A stretch of 7,417 nucleotides of DNA from an uncultured Clostridia bacterium. Lineage in GTDB: Bacteria > Bacillota > Clostridia > Lachnospirales > Lachnospiraceae. The translations under genes were made by a program, and so were the position numbers. Location: positions 1-7,417 of the forward strand of contig CAMWWW010000107.1 of the NCBI GenBank assembly GCA_947178015.1, written 5' to 3'. Within the stretch, counting starts at the first letter, position 1, and each line of letters opens with the position of its first letter. Shown here in pieces: positions 1 to 6,452 of this stretch. The notes beneath the pieces are model-generated. The model was not told the DNA's origin. It did no database searches and saw only the letters and a program-made list of their open reading frames with translations.

Positions 1-165
1 AAGCGGGAGCGGGGTGACGGAGGAAATAGCAGGACTGGCTATGCGGACCATTTTCAACAATGATTATAGAAACCACCTTTCCATAAACCTATGCTGGATC
101 TGAATTCAAAAAATGATAAACAGGTAGAAAATCTATTAAAATTTTGAAAAATCTATGATTAGGTG
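1..165. other. Upstream region, no gene identified
   Basis: I recognise no gene here. Two plus-strand frames are open into the left edge, one ending at a TGA at 61-63 and one at a TGA at 101-103. One minus-strand frame is also open through bases 1-60. Either plus frame could be the tail of an upstream gene, but neither matches the C-terminus of a family I know, including HemW, which often precedes hrcA in Firmicutes. Bases 104-165 are AT-rich and could act as an UP-like element for the promoter that follows. Confidence 0.3.
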
Positions 166-194
166 TTGACAAAGACTTCAGTAAGTGCTATTTT
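166..194 (+). promoter_or_regulatory. Sigma-A-type promoter of the hrcA-grpE-dnaK-dnaJ operon
   Basis: A perfect -35 box TTGACA lies at 166-171. A 17-bp spacer separates it from a -10 box TATTTT at 189-194, which matches four of six consensus bases. A TG at 186-187, one base upstream of the -10, makes it an extended -10. Transcription should begin near 200, which places the CIRCE operator at the very start of the transcript, the usual arrangement for HrcA-controlled operons. No CtsR or sigma-B-type site was seen. Confidence 0.85.
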
Positions 195-209
195 AAGTGT
201 AACAAGAAA

Positions 210-236
210 TTAGCACTCTACTCAAATGAGTGCTAA
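210..236 (+). promoter_or_regulatory. CIRCE operator (HrcA binding site)
   Basis: A perfect inverted repeat, TTAGCACTC at 210-218 and GAGTGCTAA at 228-236, is separated by a 9-base spacer. This is the exact CIRCE consensus. HrcA dimers bind it to block transcription of class I heat-shock operons. It sits just downstream of the predicted start site and just upstream of hrcA itself, so the operon should be autoregulated. Confidence 0.97.
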
Positions 237-258
237 CAACAAAAAGTCATAAAGGAAT

Positions 259-263
259 GGGAG
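259..263 (+). promoter_or_regulatory. Ribosome binding site deciding the hrcA start
   Basis: GGGAG at 259-263 lies 8 bases before a TTG at 272. It is the only well-spaced Shine-Dalgarno sequence for any in-frame start candidate. The ATG at 257 has AAAGGA directly abutting it with no spacer, and the GTG at 230 lies inside the CIRCE right arm. Confidence 0.6.
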
Positions 264-271
264 TGGGTAAC

Positions 272-1321
272 TTGGAATTAGATGGACGGAAGCTTAAGAT
301 TTTAAAGGCGATCATCCGCAATTATCTGGAAACGGGCGAGCCAGTAGGCTCCAGAACTCTTTCTAAGTACACAGATTTGAATTTAAGCTCCGCAACCATT
401 CGCAATGAGATGGCAGATCTGGAGGAGTTGGGCTATATTTTACAGCCGCACACTTCTGCTGGAAGGATTCCCTCAGATAAAGGGTATCGTCTGTATGTGG
501 ATGATATGATGAGGGAGAAGGAGCAGGAGGTCAGTGGGAAAGAGAAAGAAGTAGAGAATATGAAGGAATTTCTCATTGAGCGTGTGGATAAGGTGGAGCT
601 GCTTTTGCAGCAGTTGGCGAAGCAATTGGCGGAGAATACCAATTATGCCACGATGGTCACGGCTCCTAAGTACAGCACCAACAAGGTCAAGTTTATCCAG
701 CTCTCCCGCGTGGAGCCGGGAAAGCTTTTGGTGGTGGTGGTTATTGACGGGAATATTGTGAGAAACACCATTCTTGATGTGGAGGAAGAGCTTTCGGATG
801 AGACGCTTCTGCACTTGAACATGATGTGCAATACAAGTCTTAACGGGCTTAGCATTAATGAGATTAATCTTGGCGTGATAGCGAAGCTTAAGGAGCAAGC
901 TGGTATTCATCGGGCGATTGTGGGAAGTGTGCTGGATGCCGTTGCGGAGGCGATCACGGTTGATAATGACTTGGAGATCTATACAAGTGGTGCGACGAAT
1001 ATTTTTCGTTATCCAGAGCTGAGCGATCAGGAGAAGGCGAGGAATCTAATTGGAGCTTTTGAGCATAAGGAGCTTCTCACGAATCTGGTTCAGGAATCCT
1101 TGGAGGGCGAGGGCAATCAGGGGATTCAGGTTTATATAGGAAGTGAGACACCGGTTCAGACTATGAAGGATTGCAGTGTGGTGACGGCGACTTATGAGCT
1201 GGAAGAGGGCGTAAAGGGAACGATTGGAATTATTGGGCCCAAACGGATGGATTATGAGAGGGTAGTGAATATTTTAAAAACGCTGACAACACAGCTTGAT
1301 AATATCTACAAAAAGACATAG
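272..1321 (+). CDS. hrcA: Heat-inducible transcription repressor HrcA
   Basis: HrcA represses class I heat-shock operons by binding CIRCE. It needs GroEL to stay active, so titration of GroEL by unfolded protein releases the operon (known for the family). From the TTG at 272 the protein has 349 residues, the usual length. Residues 1-80 form the winged helix-turn-helix, with conserved GEPVGSRTLSK (22-32), the recognition region SSATIRNEMADLEELGY (39-55) and the wing QPHTSAGRIPSDKGYR (58-73). A charged helical stretch follows (about 81-125). The C-terminal part carries the family motif GPKRMDYERV and ends in a helix. I chose TTG because it has a well-spaced GGGAG and because homologues normally begin at an M-x-LDxRK-type sequence. 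The longer frame would start with a GTG inside the operator. It is the first gene of the operon, 20 bp before grpE. Confidence 0.96.
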   Translation: MELDGRKLKILKAIIRNYLETGEPVGSRTLSKYTDLNLSSATIRNEMADLEELGYILQPHTSAGRIPSDKGYRLYVDDMMREKEQEVSGKEKEVENMKEFLIERVDKVELLLQQLAKQLAENTNYATMVTAPKYSTNKVKFIQLSRVEPGKLLVVVVIDGNIVRNTILDVEEELSDETLLHLNMMCNTSLNGLSINEINLGVIAKLKEQAGIHRAIVGSVLDAVAEAITVDNDLEIYTSGATNIFRYPELSDQEKARNLIGAFEHKELLTNLVQESLEGEGNQGIQVYIGSETPVQTMKDCSVVTATYELEEGVKGTIGIIGPKRMDYERVVNILKTLTTQLDNIYKKT

Positions 1322-1341
1322 GAAAGGCGGTAGACAAGGAC

Positions 1342-2028
1342 GTGACAGAGAATCATAAAGAATTTGAGGAAGAAAAGGATTTGAGCGAAGAGAAGAATCT
1401 GGATGAAGAGATGGAGATAGATCAAGAGGATGGCTTGGAGGAAGCGGACGAGTGCGAGGAAGACGGCACGGAAGATGCAGAGGAGGCCTGTGAGCCGGAG
1501 AGCTTGGAGGAGGCCGGACAGGAGACGGCGGAGAACGGGCATGAGCCAAGAAGAGGATTATTTGGAAAGTCCAGAAAAGAAAAGAAGGATAAAAAGGACG
1601 CCCAGATTGAGGAATTGACGGATAAATATAAGCGCACGATGGCAGAGTTTGATAATTTCCGCAAGCGCACAGAGAAGGAGATGGTGCAGAAGCAGGATTT
1701 TGGGGCTAGACTTGTTATTGAGAAGATGCTTCCCATTATTGATAGCTTTGAGAGAGGGCTGGCGACTTTGTCTGAGGAGGAAAGAAAGGAACCATTTGCG
1801 GATGGCATGGATAAGGTTTATAAGCAGCTTGCCAAGGCGATGGAGGAGCTGGGTGTGACGCCTATCGAGGCGGTGGGAAAGGAGTTTGACCCAACCTATC
1901 ACAATGCGGTGATGCAGGGTGAAGATGAGAACTTTGGGGAGAATATGGTATCCGAGGAGTTTTTAAAGGGCTATTTGCATCATGGAACAGTAGTCCGTCA
2001 TAGTATGGTTAAGGTTGTTAATTGCTAA
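1342..2028 (+). CDS. grpE: Nucleotide exchange factor GrpE
   Basis: GrpE is the cytoplasmic co-chaperone that releases ADP from DnaK. The frame encodes 228 residues from a GTG. Residues 1-68 are extremely acidic (33 Asp/Glu), followed by a basic segment (about 70-85, RKEKKDKK). The GrpE core then begins with the coiled-coil helix around residues 90-125, including AEFDNFRKRTEKE. It ends with the beta-wing domain motifs GVTPIEAVGKEFDPTYHNAV and GYLHHGTVVRHSMVKV, which are diagnostic. The GTG has AAAGGCGG at 1323-1330, 11 bases upstream, a slightly long spacing, and AAGGA very close to it. An ATG at 1411 (residue 24) is an alternative start that would shorten only the acidic tail. The gene lies 20 bp after hrcA and 53 bp before dnaK. 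Confidence 0.95.
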   Translation: MTENHKEFEEEKDLSEEKNLDEEMEIDQEDGLEEADECEEDGTEDAEEACEPESLEEAGQETAENGHEPRRGLFGKSRKEKKDKKDAQIEELTDKYKRTMAEFDNFRKRTEKEMVQKQDFGARLVIEKMLPIIDSFERGLATLSEEERKEPFADGMDKVYKQLAKAMEELGVTPIEAVGKEFDPTYHNAVMQGEDENFGENMVSEEFLKGYLHHGTVVRHSMVKVVNC

Positions 2029-2066
2029 TCACAGAAAGCAGTAAAATAGATAGTTAGGCAGATAAA

Positions 2067-2072
2067 AGGAGG
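2067..2072 (+). promoter_or_regulatory. Strong ribosome binding site of dnaK
   Basis: AGGAGG, within AAAAGGAGG, sits 9 bases before the dnaK ATG. It is the strongest Shine-Dalgarno sequence in the window. It contrasts with the weak, widely spaced site of grpE and the moderate one of dnaJ, and so suggests DnaK is made in excess of its partners. Confidence 0.85.
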
Positions 2073-2081
2073 AAATTTATC

Positions 2082-3950
2082 ATGGGCAAGATTATTGGCA
2101 TTGATTTAGGTACAACAAACAGTTGTGTAGCTGTTATGGAAGGTGGAAAACCAGTTGTTATCGCAAATACAGAGGGCGCTAGAACTACACCGTCCATCGT
2201 TGCTTTTACAAAGACTGGCGAGCGTCTGGTAGGAGAGCCGGCAAAGCGTCAGGCTGTCACCAACGCAGAGAAGACAATCGCTTCCATTAAGAGACATATG
2301 GGCAGTGATTATAAGGTGGATATTGATGCGAAGAAGTATTCTCCGCAGGAGATCTCCGCGATGATTCTCCAGAAATTAAAGGGAGACGCAGAGAATTATC
2401 TCGGTGATAAGGTGACAGAGGCTGTTATCACGGTTCCAGCCTATTTTAACGATGCACAGCGTCAGGCAACCAAGGATGCAGGTAAGATAGCAGGACTTGA
2501 TGTAAAGCGTATTATCAACGAGCCTACCGCGGCTGCTCTGGCGTATGGGCTGGACAATGAGACAGAGCAGAAGATTATGGTATATGACCTTGGCGGTGGT
2601 ACGTTTGATGTATCCATTATTGATATTGGAGACGGCGTTATCGAGGTTTTGGCGACAAATGGAGATACGCACCTTGGCGGAGATGATTTTGATAATAAGA
2701 TTATTGACTGGATGGTAAGTGAGTTTAAAAAGCAGGAAGGTGTTGACTTGTCTGCTGACAAGATGGCACTTCAGAGATTGAAGGAAGCAGCAGAGAAGGC
2801 GAAGAAGGAATTGTCCTCTGCCACAACAACAAATATTAACCTTCCATTTATCACGGCTACTCCAGAGGGACCAAAGCATTTTGATATGAATCTTTCCAGA
2901 GCGAAGTTTGATGAGCTGACATATGATCTGGTGGAGAGAACGGCGATCCCTGTGCAGAATGCGTTGAAAGATGCTGGAATTACAGCCTCCGAGCTTGGCA
3001 AGGTTCTTTTGGTTGGCGGTTCCACACGTATTCCTGCTGTACAGGATAAGGTTAAGTCGCTGACAGGCAAGGAGCCGAATAAGTCTCTGAATCCAGATGA
3101 GTGTGTTGCGATCGGTGCATCGGTTCAGGGTGGAAAATTGGCAGGAGATGCCGGCGCAGGCGATATTTTGCTTCTGGATGTCACACCGCTGTCCCTGTCC
3201 ATCGAGACAATGGGCGGTATTGCAACCAGATTGATTGAGAGAAATACCACGATTCCTACCAAGAAGAGCCAGATTTTCTCTACTGCGGCGGATAATCAGA
3301 CAGCCGTTGACATCAATGTTGTGCAAGGTGAAAGACAGTTCGCTAGGGATAATAAGAGTCTTGGTCAGTTCCGTCTGGATGGAATTCCTCCGGCAAGAAG
3401 AGGCGTGCCTCAGATTGAGGTAACATTTGATATCGATGCAAATGGTATTGTGAATGTATCCGCAAAGGATCTGGGAACTGGCAAGGAGCAGCATATTACT
3501 ATTACAGCAGGTTCTAATATGTCCGATGCCGATATTGATAAGGCAGTGAGAGAAGCAGCAGAATTTGAGGCGCAGGATAAGAAGCGCAAGGAAGCGATTG
3601 ATACCAGAAATGATGCAGATTCCATCGTATTCCAGACACAGAATGCTCTGAACGAGGTAGGAGACAAGATTTCTGCAGAAGATAAGGAAAGAGTAGAAGC
3701 AGACTTAAATGCGTTGAAAGAGCTTGTGGAGAAATCCAATCCTGAGGATATGTCCGATCTGGAAGTGGATCAGATTAAATCTGCAAGAGAGAAGTTGATG
3801 GAAAGTGCACAGTCTGTATTTAGCAAGATGTATGAGCAGCAGGCACAGGCAGCTCAAGGTGCGCAGGGTGCAGGACCAGATATGGGTGCAGAACAGTCGA
3901 CAGGCTCTGCTCAGGATGATGTGGTTGACGGAGATTACAGAGAGATCTAA
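2082..3950 (+). CDS. dnaK: Molecular chaperone DnaK (Hsp70)
   Basis: DnaK is the ATP-dependent Hsp70 that binds exposed hydrophobic peptides, with DnaJ stimulating hydrolysis and GrpE exchanging nucleotide. The frame is intact, 622 residues. The ATPase domain shows GIDLGTTNS (6-14), the catalytic Lys70, INEPTAAALAYG (145-156), DLGGGTFDVS (169-178), GDTHLGGDDFD (194-204) and LVGGSTRIP (310-318). The interdomain linker and start of the substrate-binding domain are at 361-372 (DILLLDVTPLSL). The helical lid runs from about residue 480. The tail is rich in Gln, Ala and Gly and ends in DDVVDGDYREI, a variant of the usual acidic Hsp70 terminus. The segment after Lys70 is short, lacking the roughly 24-residue insertion of proteobacterial DnaK, as in Gram-positive bacteria. 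It follows grpE by 53 bp. Confidence 0.99.
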   Translation: MGKIIGIDLGTTNSCVAVMEGGKPVVIANTEGARTTPSIVAFTKTGERLVGEPAKRQAVTNAEKTIASIKRHMGSDYKVDIDAKKYSPQEISAMILQKLKGDAENYLGDKVTEAVITVPAYFNDAQRQATKDAGKIAGLDVKRIINEPTAAALAYGLDNETEQKIMVYDLGGGTFDVSIIDIGDGVIEVLATNGDTHLGGDDFDNKIIDWMVSEFKKQEGVDLSADKMALQRLKEAAEKAKKELSSATTTNINLPFITATPEGPKHFDMNLSRAKFDELTYDLVERTAIPVQNALKDAGITASELGKVLLVGGSTRIPAVQDKVKSLTGKEPNKSLNPDECVAIGASVQGGKLAGDAGAGDILLLDVTPLSLSIETMGGIATRLIERNTTIPTKKSQIFSTAADNQTAVDINVVQGERQFARDNKSLGQFRLDGIPPARRGVPQIEVTFDIDANGIVNVSAKDLGTGKEQHITITAGSNMSDADIDKAVREAAEFEAQDKKRKEAIDTRNDADSIVFQTQNALNEVGDKISAEDKERVEADLNALKELVEKSNPEDMSDLEVDQIKSAREKLMESAQSVFSKMYEQQAQAAQGAQGAGPDMGAEQSTGSAQDDVVDGDYREI

Positions 3951-3985
3951 GAGATAGAAGAAATCGGATAGAGATAGGTCAGATG

Positions 3986-4015
3986 CTGTCGTGCAGGGCT
4001 TGCCTTGCAGGACAG
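3986..4015 (+). other. Stem-loop in the dnaK-dnaJ gap
   Basis: A 30-nt inverted repeat can form a 13-position stem (CTGTCGTGCAGGG with CCTTGCAGGACAG) closed by a CTTG loop. It has one G-G mismatch and one G-U pair. The following bases, TCTCTGCG, are not a U-tract, so it is probably not a full terminator. A role as an RNA processing or stability element, or as a partial attenuator that lowers dnaJ relative to dnaK, is inference. Confidence 0.6.
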
Positions 4016-4031
4016 TCTCTGCGTTATTCAG

Positions 4032-4039
4032 AAAGGTGA
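4032..4039 (+). promoter_or_regulatory. Ribosome binding site deciding the dnaJ start
   Basis: AAAGGTGA lies 5 bases before the ATG at 4045. This supports that ATG over an in-frame GTG at 3991, which falls inside the intergenic stem-loop and would add 18 residues (MQGLPCRT...) not seen at the start of J-domains. Confidence 0.75.
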
Positions 4040-4044
4040 CAGCT

Positions 4045-5217
4045 ATGGCAGAGAAAAGAGATTATTACGAGGTTCTCGGAGTACCAAAGAATGCGGATGA
4101 TGCGGCGCTGAAAAAGGCTTATCGCCAGCTTGCCAAGAAATATCATCCCGATACAAATCCCGGAGATCAAGAAGCAGAGGCTAGATTTAAAGAAGCATCA
4201 GAAGCCTATGCAGTTTTGAGCGATCCTCAGAAGCGGCAGCAGTACGACCAGTTTGGACACTCGGCATTTGACGGCGCGGGCGGAGCAGGCGGTTTTGATT
4301 TCAATATGAATGACATGGGAGATATCTTTGATATCTTTGGCGATCTGTTTGGCGGAGGTTCCAGAAGCCGCCGTGCAAGCAATGGACCTATGAAGGGGGC
4401 AAATGTGCGATCCAGCGTCCGTGTAACCTTTGAGGAGGCTGTGTTTGGCGCAGATAAGGAGCTTGATCTAAACTTAAAGGATGAGTGCAGCAAATGTCAC
4501 GGCACAGGTGCGAAGCCGGGAACTTCCCCTACAACCTGTCCAAAGTGCAATGGAAAAGGTCAGGTGGTTTATACACAGCAGTCTCTTTTTGGGACGGTCA
4601 GAAATGTGGAGATGTGCCCAGAGTGTAATGGAAAAGGTAAAATTGTCAAAGAAAAGTGCTCGGATTGTTATGGTACAGGTTATATCAGCAGCAGGAAAAA
4701 GATTGCTGTCACGGTGCCGGCCGGCATTGATGATGGGCAGTGCATCCGCATCCGTGCCAAGGGTGAGCCCGGAGTCAACGGCGGTGAGCGCGGCGATTTG
4801 CTGGTGGAGGTTAATGTATCCCGCCATCCAATTTTCCAGCGGCAGGATTACAATATTTTCTCAACCGTGCCAGTAAGTTTTGCGACAGCGGCACTTGGCG
4901 GTGAGATCCGCATCAAGACAGTGGATGGCGAGGTGGCGTATGATGTAAAAGCAGGCACCCAAACCGATACAAAGGTGCGCTTAAAGGGCAAAGGAGTTCC
5001 CTCTCTTAGAAATAAAAATGTCCGCGGGGATCACTATATCACACTGGTTGTTCAGGTGCCAGAACATATGAATGAGGAGCAGAAGGAGGCCCTGCGGCGC
5101 TTTGACGAAGCCATGAATGGAAAGAAATCTTCCACAAAGGAGGAACAGAAGGAAGGAAAGAAAAAGAAAGGTCTTAAGGATATTGTGGATGATATAAAAG
5201 ACGGAATTGGACTGTAG
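4045..5217 (+). CDS. dnaJ: Chaperone DnaJ (Hsp40, class A)
   Basis: DnaJ delivers substrates to DnaK and stimulates its ATPase. From the ATG at 4045 the product has 390 residues, normal for a full-length type A DnaJ. The J-domain (1-70) begins with EKRDYYEVLGV and carries the essential HPD at 34-36. A Gly/Phe-rich linker follows (about 71-115). The zinc-binding region has all four CxxCxGxG repeats: CSKCHGTG (148), CPKCNGKG (165), CPECNGKG (191) and CSDCYGTG (205). The C-terminal substrate-binding domains run to about 355. The tail is Lys-rich (360-376), ending KDIVDDIKDGIGL, and looks like a lineage-specific extension. It lies 94 bp after dnaK with an intervening stem-loop and is the last chaperone gene of the operon. 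Confidence 0.98.
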   Translation: MAEKRDYYEVLGVPKNADDAALKKAYRQLAKKYHPDTNPGDQEAEARFKEASEAYAVLSDPQKRQQYDQFGHSAFDGAGGAGGFDFNMNDMGDIFDIFGDLFGGGSRSRRASNGPMKGANVRSSVRVTFEEAVFGADKELDLNLKDECSKCHGTGAKPGTSPTTCPKCNGKGQVVYTQQSLFGTVRNVEMCPECNGKGKIVKEKCSDCYGTGYISSRKKIAVTVPAGIDDGQCIRIRAKGEPGVNGGERGDLLVEVNVSRHPIFQRQDYNIFSTVPVSFATAALGGEIRIKTVDGEVAYDVKAGTQTDTKVRLKGKGVPSLRNKNVRGDHYITLVVQVPEHMNEEQKEALRRFDEAMNGKKSSTKEEQKEGKKKKGLKDIVDDIKDGIGL

Positions 5218-5242
5218 GATCATCGGGGTATCATTATGGTGT

Positions 5243-5279
5243 GCAAGGACCATTCGCAGAACTGCCTATGGTCCTTCGC
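5243..5279 (+). terminator. Hairpin after dnaJ, possible terminator
   Basis: AAGGACCAT (5245-5253) pairs perfectly with ATGGTCCTT (5268-5276). The outer GC/GC pairs form if C5277 is bulged. A small inner hairpin, GCA-GAAC-TGC, is possible in the loop. It begins 26 bp after the dnaJ stop, where a terminator is expected. The downstream U-tract is poor (CCTCATTTAACG), so intrinsic termination would be weak. Confidence 0.5.
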
Positions 5280-5289
5280 CTCATTTAAC

Positions 5290-5323
5290 GATAGTTACAT
5301 AGGCAACCAGCTATGTAGCTATC
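5290..5323 (+). other. Second tandem hairpin after dnaJ
   Basis: Two 13-base arms at 5290-5302 and 5311-5323 pair completely apart from one G-U, around an 8-base loop. The structure begins only 10 bases after the preceding hairpin. It is followed by TCTTGAAAAG, a short pyrimidine run but no real U-tract. It could be a second, backup terminator, an mRNA 3'-end stabiliser, or a protein-binding inverted repeat in front of the SGNH hydrolase gene. The sequence does not decide between these. Confidence 0.6.
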
Positions 5324-5371
5324 TCTTGAAAAGATGGCATATATCGCCGCGATTAGATAGGGAGGCTGCGT

Positions 5372-6121
5372 ATGAAAACATGGTGTGCAATAGGGGATTC
5401 CTTTACTTATTTAAATGATCATCTGGATGAGACAGATTACCGTGTGTCAGAAGGATATTTAAGCAGAGTTCTGAAAAGACTTCCAGACCTTGCATTAATC
5501 AATGCTGGAGTGAACGGTTCCACGACAAAAGATTGGCTGACAATTCCGATTCCTTTCGCTGATGTTTATACTATATTATTGGGGACTAATGACTGGCATC
5601 AGCAGATTCCCCTTGGAACAAAGGAGGAGTTTCAGAAGGAAGAATCTGGCACAATTCTTGGAAATCTTGGAGTATTACGAAAGAGAATCTATCTTGTAAA
5701 TAAAGAAGCAAAGATTTTGGTGATGAATCCTGTAGAGCGGGCAGATTTTATCTGTGTTTTAGATACTCTAAATCAAGCGCAGGGAAGTTATGCTCCTGAA
5801 GCAGATGTTATGCTTTCCGAGGTGGCGGAAGCGATCTGTTCCTGCGCAAAAGAAGCAGGGCTTTGTACACTTGATCTATATAAGGAATGTGGGTTTACAC
5901 AAGAAAATGTGATTCACTTTAAACGCCTAAAGAAAGACGGCATTTATCAAAATCTTCCTTATCCTGATTATATTGGCGTGCCTTATCACCCTGAGACAGA
6001 TGAGTATCCTTATCCACAGGAGGCGGTTGCTTTGACCTATGACGGGCTACACCCCAGCGACAGAGGAAATGAAATCATTGCTGGGCTGGTCGCTGATGCA
6101 TTGTCCAAGCTTTTAGATTAA
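5372..6121 (+). CDS. SGNH/GDSL-family hydrolase
   Basis: This is a predicted serine esterase or lipase-like enzyme of the SGNH fold, 249 residues; the substrate cannot be read from the sequence. Block I is AIGDSFT (6-12) with nucleophile Ser10. Block II is NAGVNGST (44-51), giving the oxyanion Gly. Block III is LGTNDW (70-75) with Asn73. Block V is DGLHPSD (224-230) with Asp224 and His227 completing the triad. There is no signal peptide or membrane segment, so it is probably cytoplasmic, acting on a soluble acyl or acetyl ester (inference). AGGGAGG at 5359-5365, 6 bases before the ATG, supports the start. The gene is 154 bp after dnaJ, beyond two hairpins, and is probably transcribed separately, although I could not identify a convincing promoter. 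It is followed after 9 bp by a small gene that it probably shares a transcript with. Confidence 0.9.
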   Translation: MKTWCAIGDSFTYLNDHLDETDYRVSEGYLSRVLKRLPDLALINAGVNGSTTKDWLTIPIPFADVYTILLGTNDWHQQIPLGTKEEFQKEESGTILGNLGVLRKRIYLVNKEAKILVMNPVERADFICVLDTLNQAQGSYAPEADVMLSEVAEAICSCAKEAGLCTLDLYKECGFTQENVIHFKRLKKDGIYQNLPYPDYIGVPYHPETDEYPYPQEAVALTYDGLHPSDRGNEIIAGLVADALSKLLD

Positions 6122-6130
6122 GGAGAGATT

Positions 6131-6436
6131 ATGTTAAAAAGGAGCGACGTGCTCTCTATTCCATACTTAAAAAAAACGTCATTCTCTGGAAGTTATCAGG
6201 GGATGCGTTTTTTAATGAGGATGGAAAAAGGAGAGGAAACTACGGTATTGCGAGTGATATATTGGAAAGAACCTTATAGCTACGACGCGACAAAAGAGGA
6301 GGATAAGACAGCAGCAGAGTTTGAATTTAGTGAGGATGGAATACAAAAGGCGGTGGACTGGTTGAATGATAGATGGAAAGAACACAGAGAGGATTTTAAA
6401 GGGGCGTGGGATCACTGGGATCGTTTTTGTAATTGA
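6131..6436 (+). CDS. Small uncharacterised protein, 101 residues
   Basis: I do not recognise this protein with confidence. The start is well supported: AAGGAG at 6120-6125 overlaps the TAA of the preceding hydrolase gene and lies 5 bases before the ATG, so translation is probably coupled. The product is soluble, with no signal peptide or membrane segment. The N-terminal part is basic (LKRSDVLSIPYLKKT), followed by likely beta strands (GMRFLMRM, TTVLRVIYW). An acidic centre (KEEDKTAAEFEFSEDG) leads to a C-terminal amphipathic helix rich in Trp (DWLNDRWKEH and AWDHWDRF). The layout suggests a small alpha/beta domain. Any role with the SGNH hydrolase is inferred only from adjacency. Confidence 0.85.
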   Translation: MLKRSDVLSIPYLKKTSFSGSYQGMRFLMRMEKGEETTVLRVIYWKEPYSYDATKEEDKTAAEFEFSEDGIQKAVDWLNDRWKEHREDFKGAWDHWDRFCN

Positions 6437-6452
6437 TGAAACATATGCAGTA

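Noticed and set aside
26..42. ATAGC / GCTAT 5-bp inverted repeat near the left edge
   Set aside because: The stem is short with a 7-base loop, no U-tract and an unknown upstream gene. It is compatible with chance.
1274..1902. Minus-strand open frames opposite the grpE acidic tail and core
   Set aside because: Their Ser/Pro/Leu-rich low-complexity translations are what GAG/GAA-rich sense codons give in antisense. They overlap an intact grpE.
2376..3494. 372-codon open frame on the minus strand opposite dnaK
   Set aside because: Long antisense frames opposite dnaK are a familiar by-product of its codon bias. This one shows no recognisable domain and no ribosome binding site I could support, and it lies fully inside a highly conserved gene.
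3991..4044. In-frame 18-codon extension of dnaJ beginning with GTG
   Set aside because: It begins inside the intergenic stem-loop, has no ribosome binding site, and does not resemble DnaJ. The ATG at 4045 has AAAGGTGA at good spacing and gives the standard start.
5326..5359. TTGAAA at 5326 as a -35 box for the SGNH hydrolase gene
   Set aside because: No acceptable -10 box lies at 16-18 bases; the nearest candidate, TAGATA at 5354, is 22 bases away. Too weak to call.
5236..5418. 60-codon plus-strand frame after dnaJ
   Set aside because: It covers both intergenic hairpins, has no ribosome binding site and overlaps the start of the hydrolase gene in another frame.
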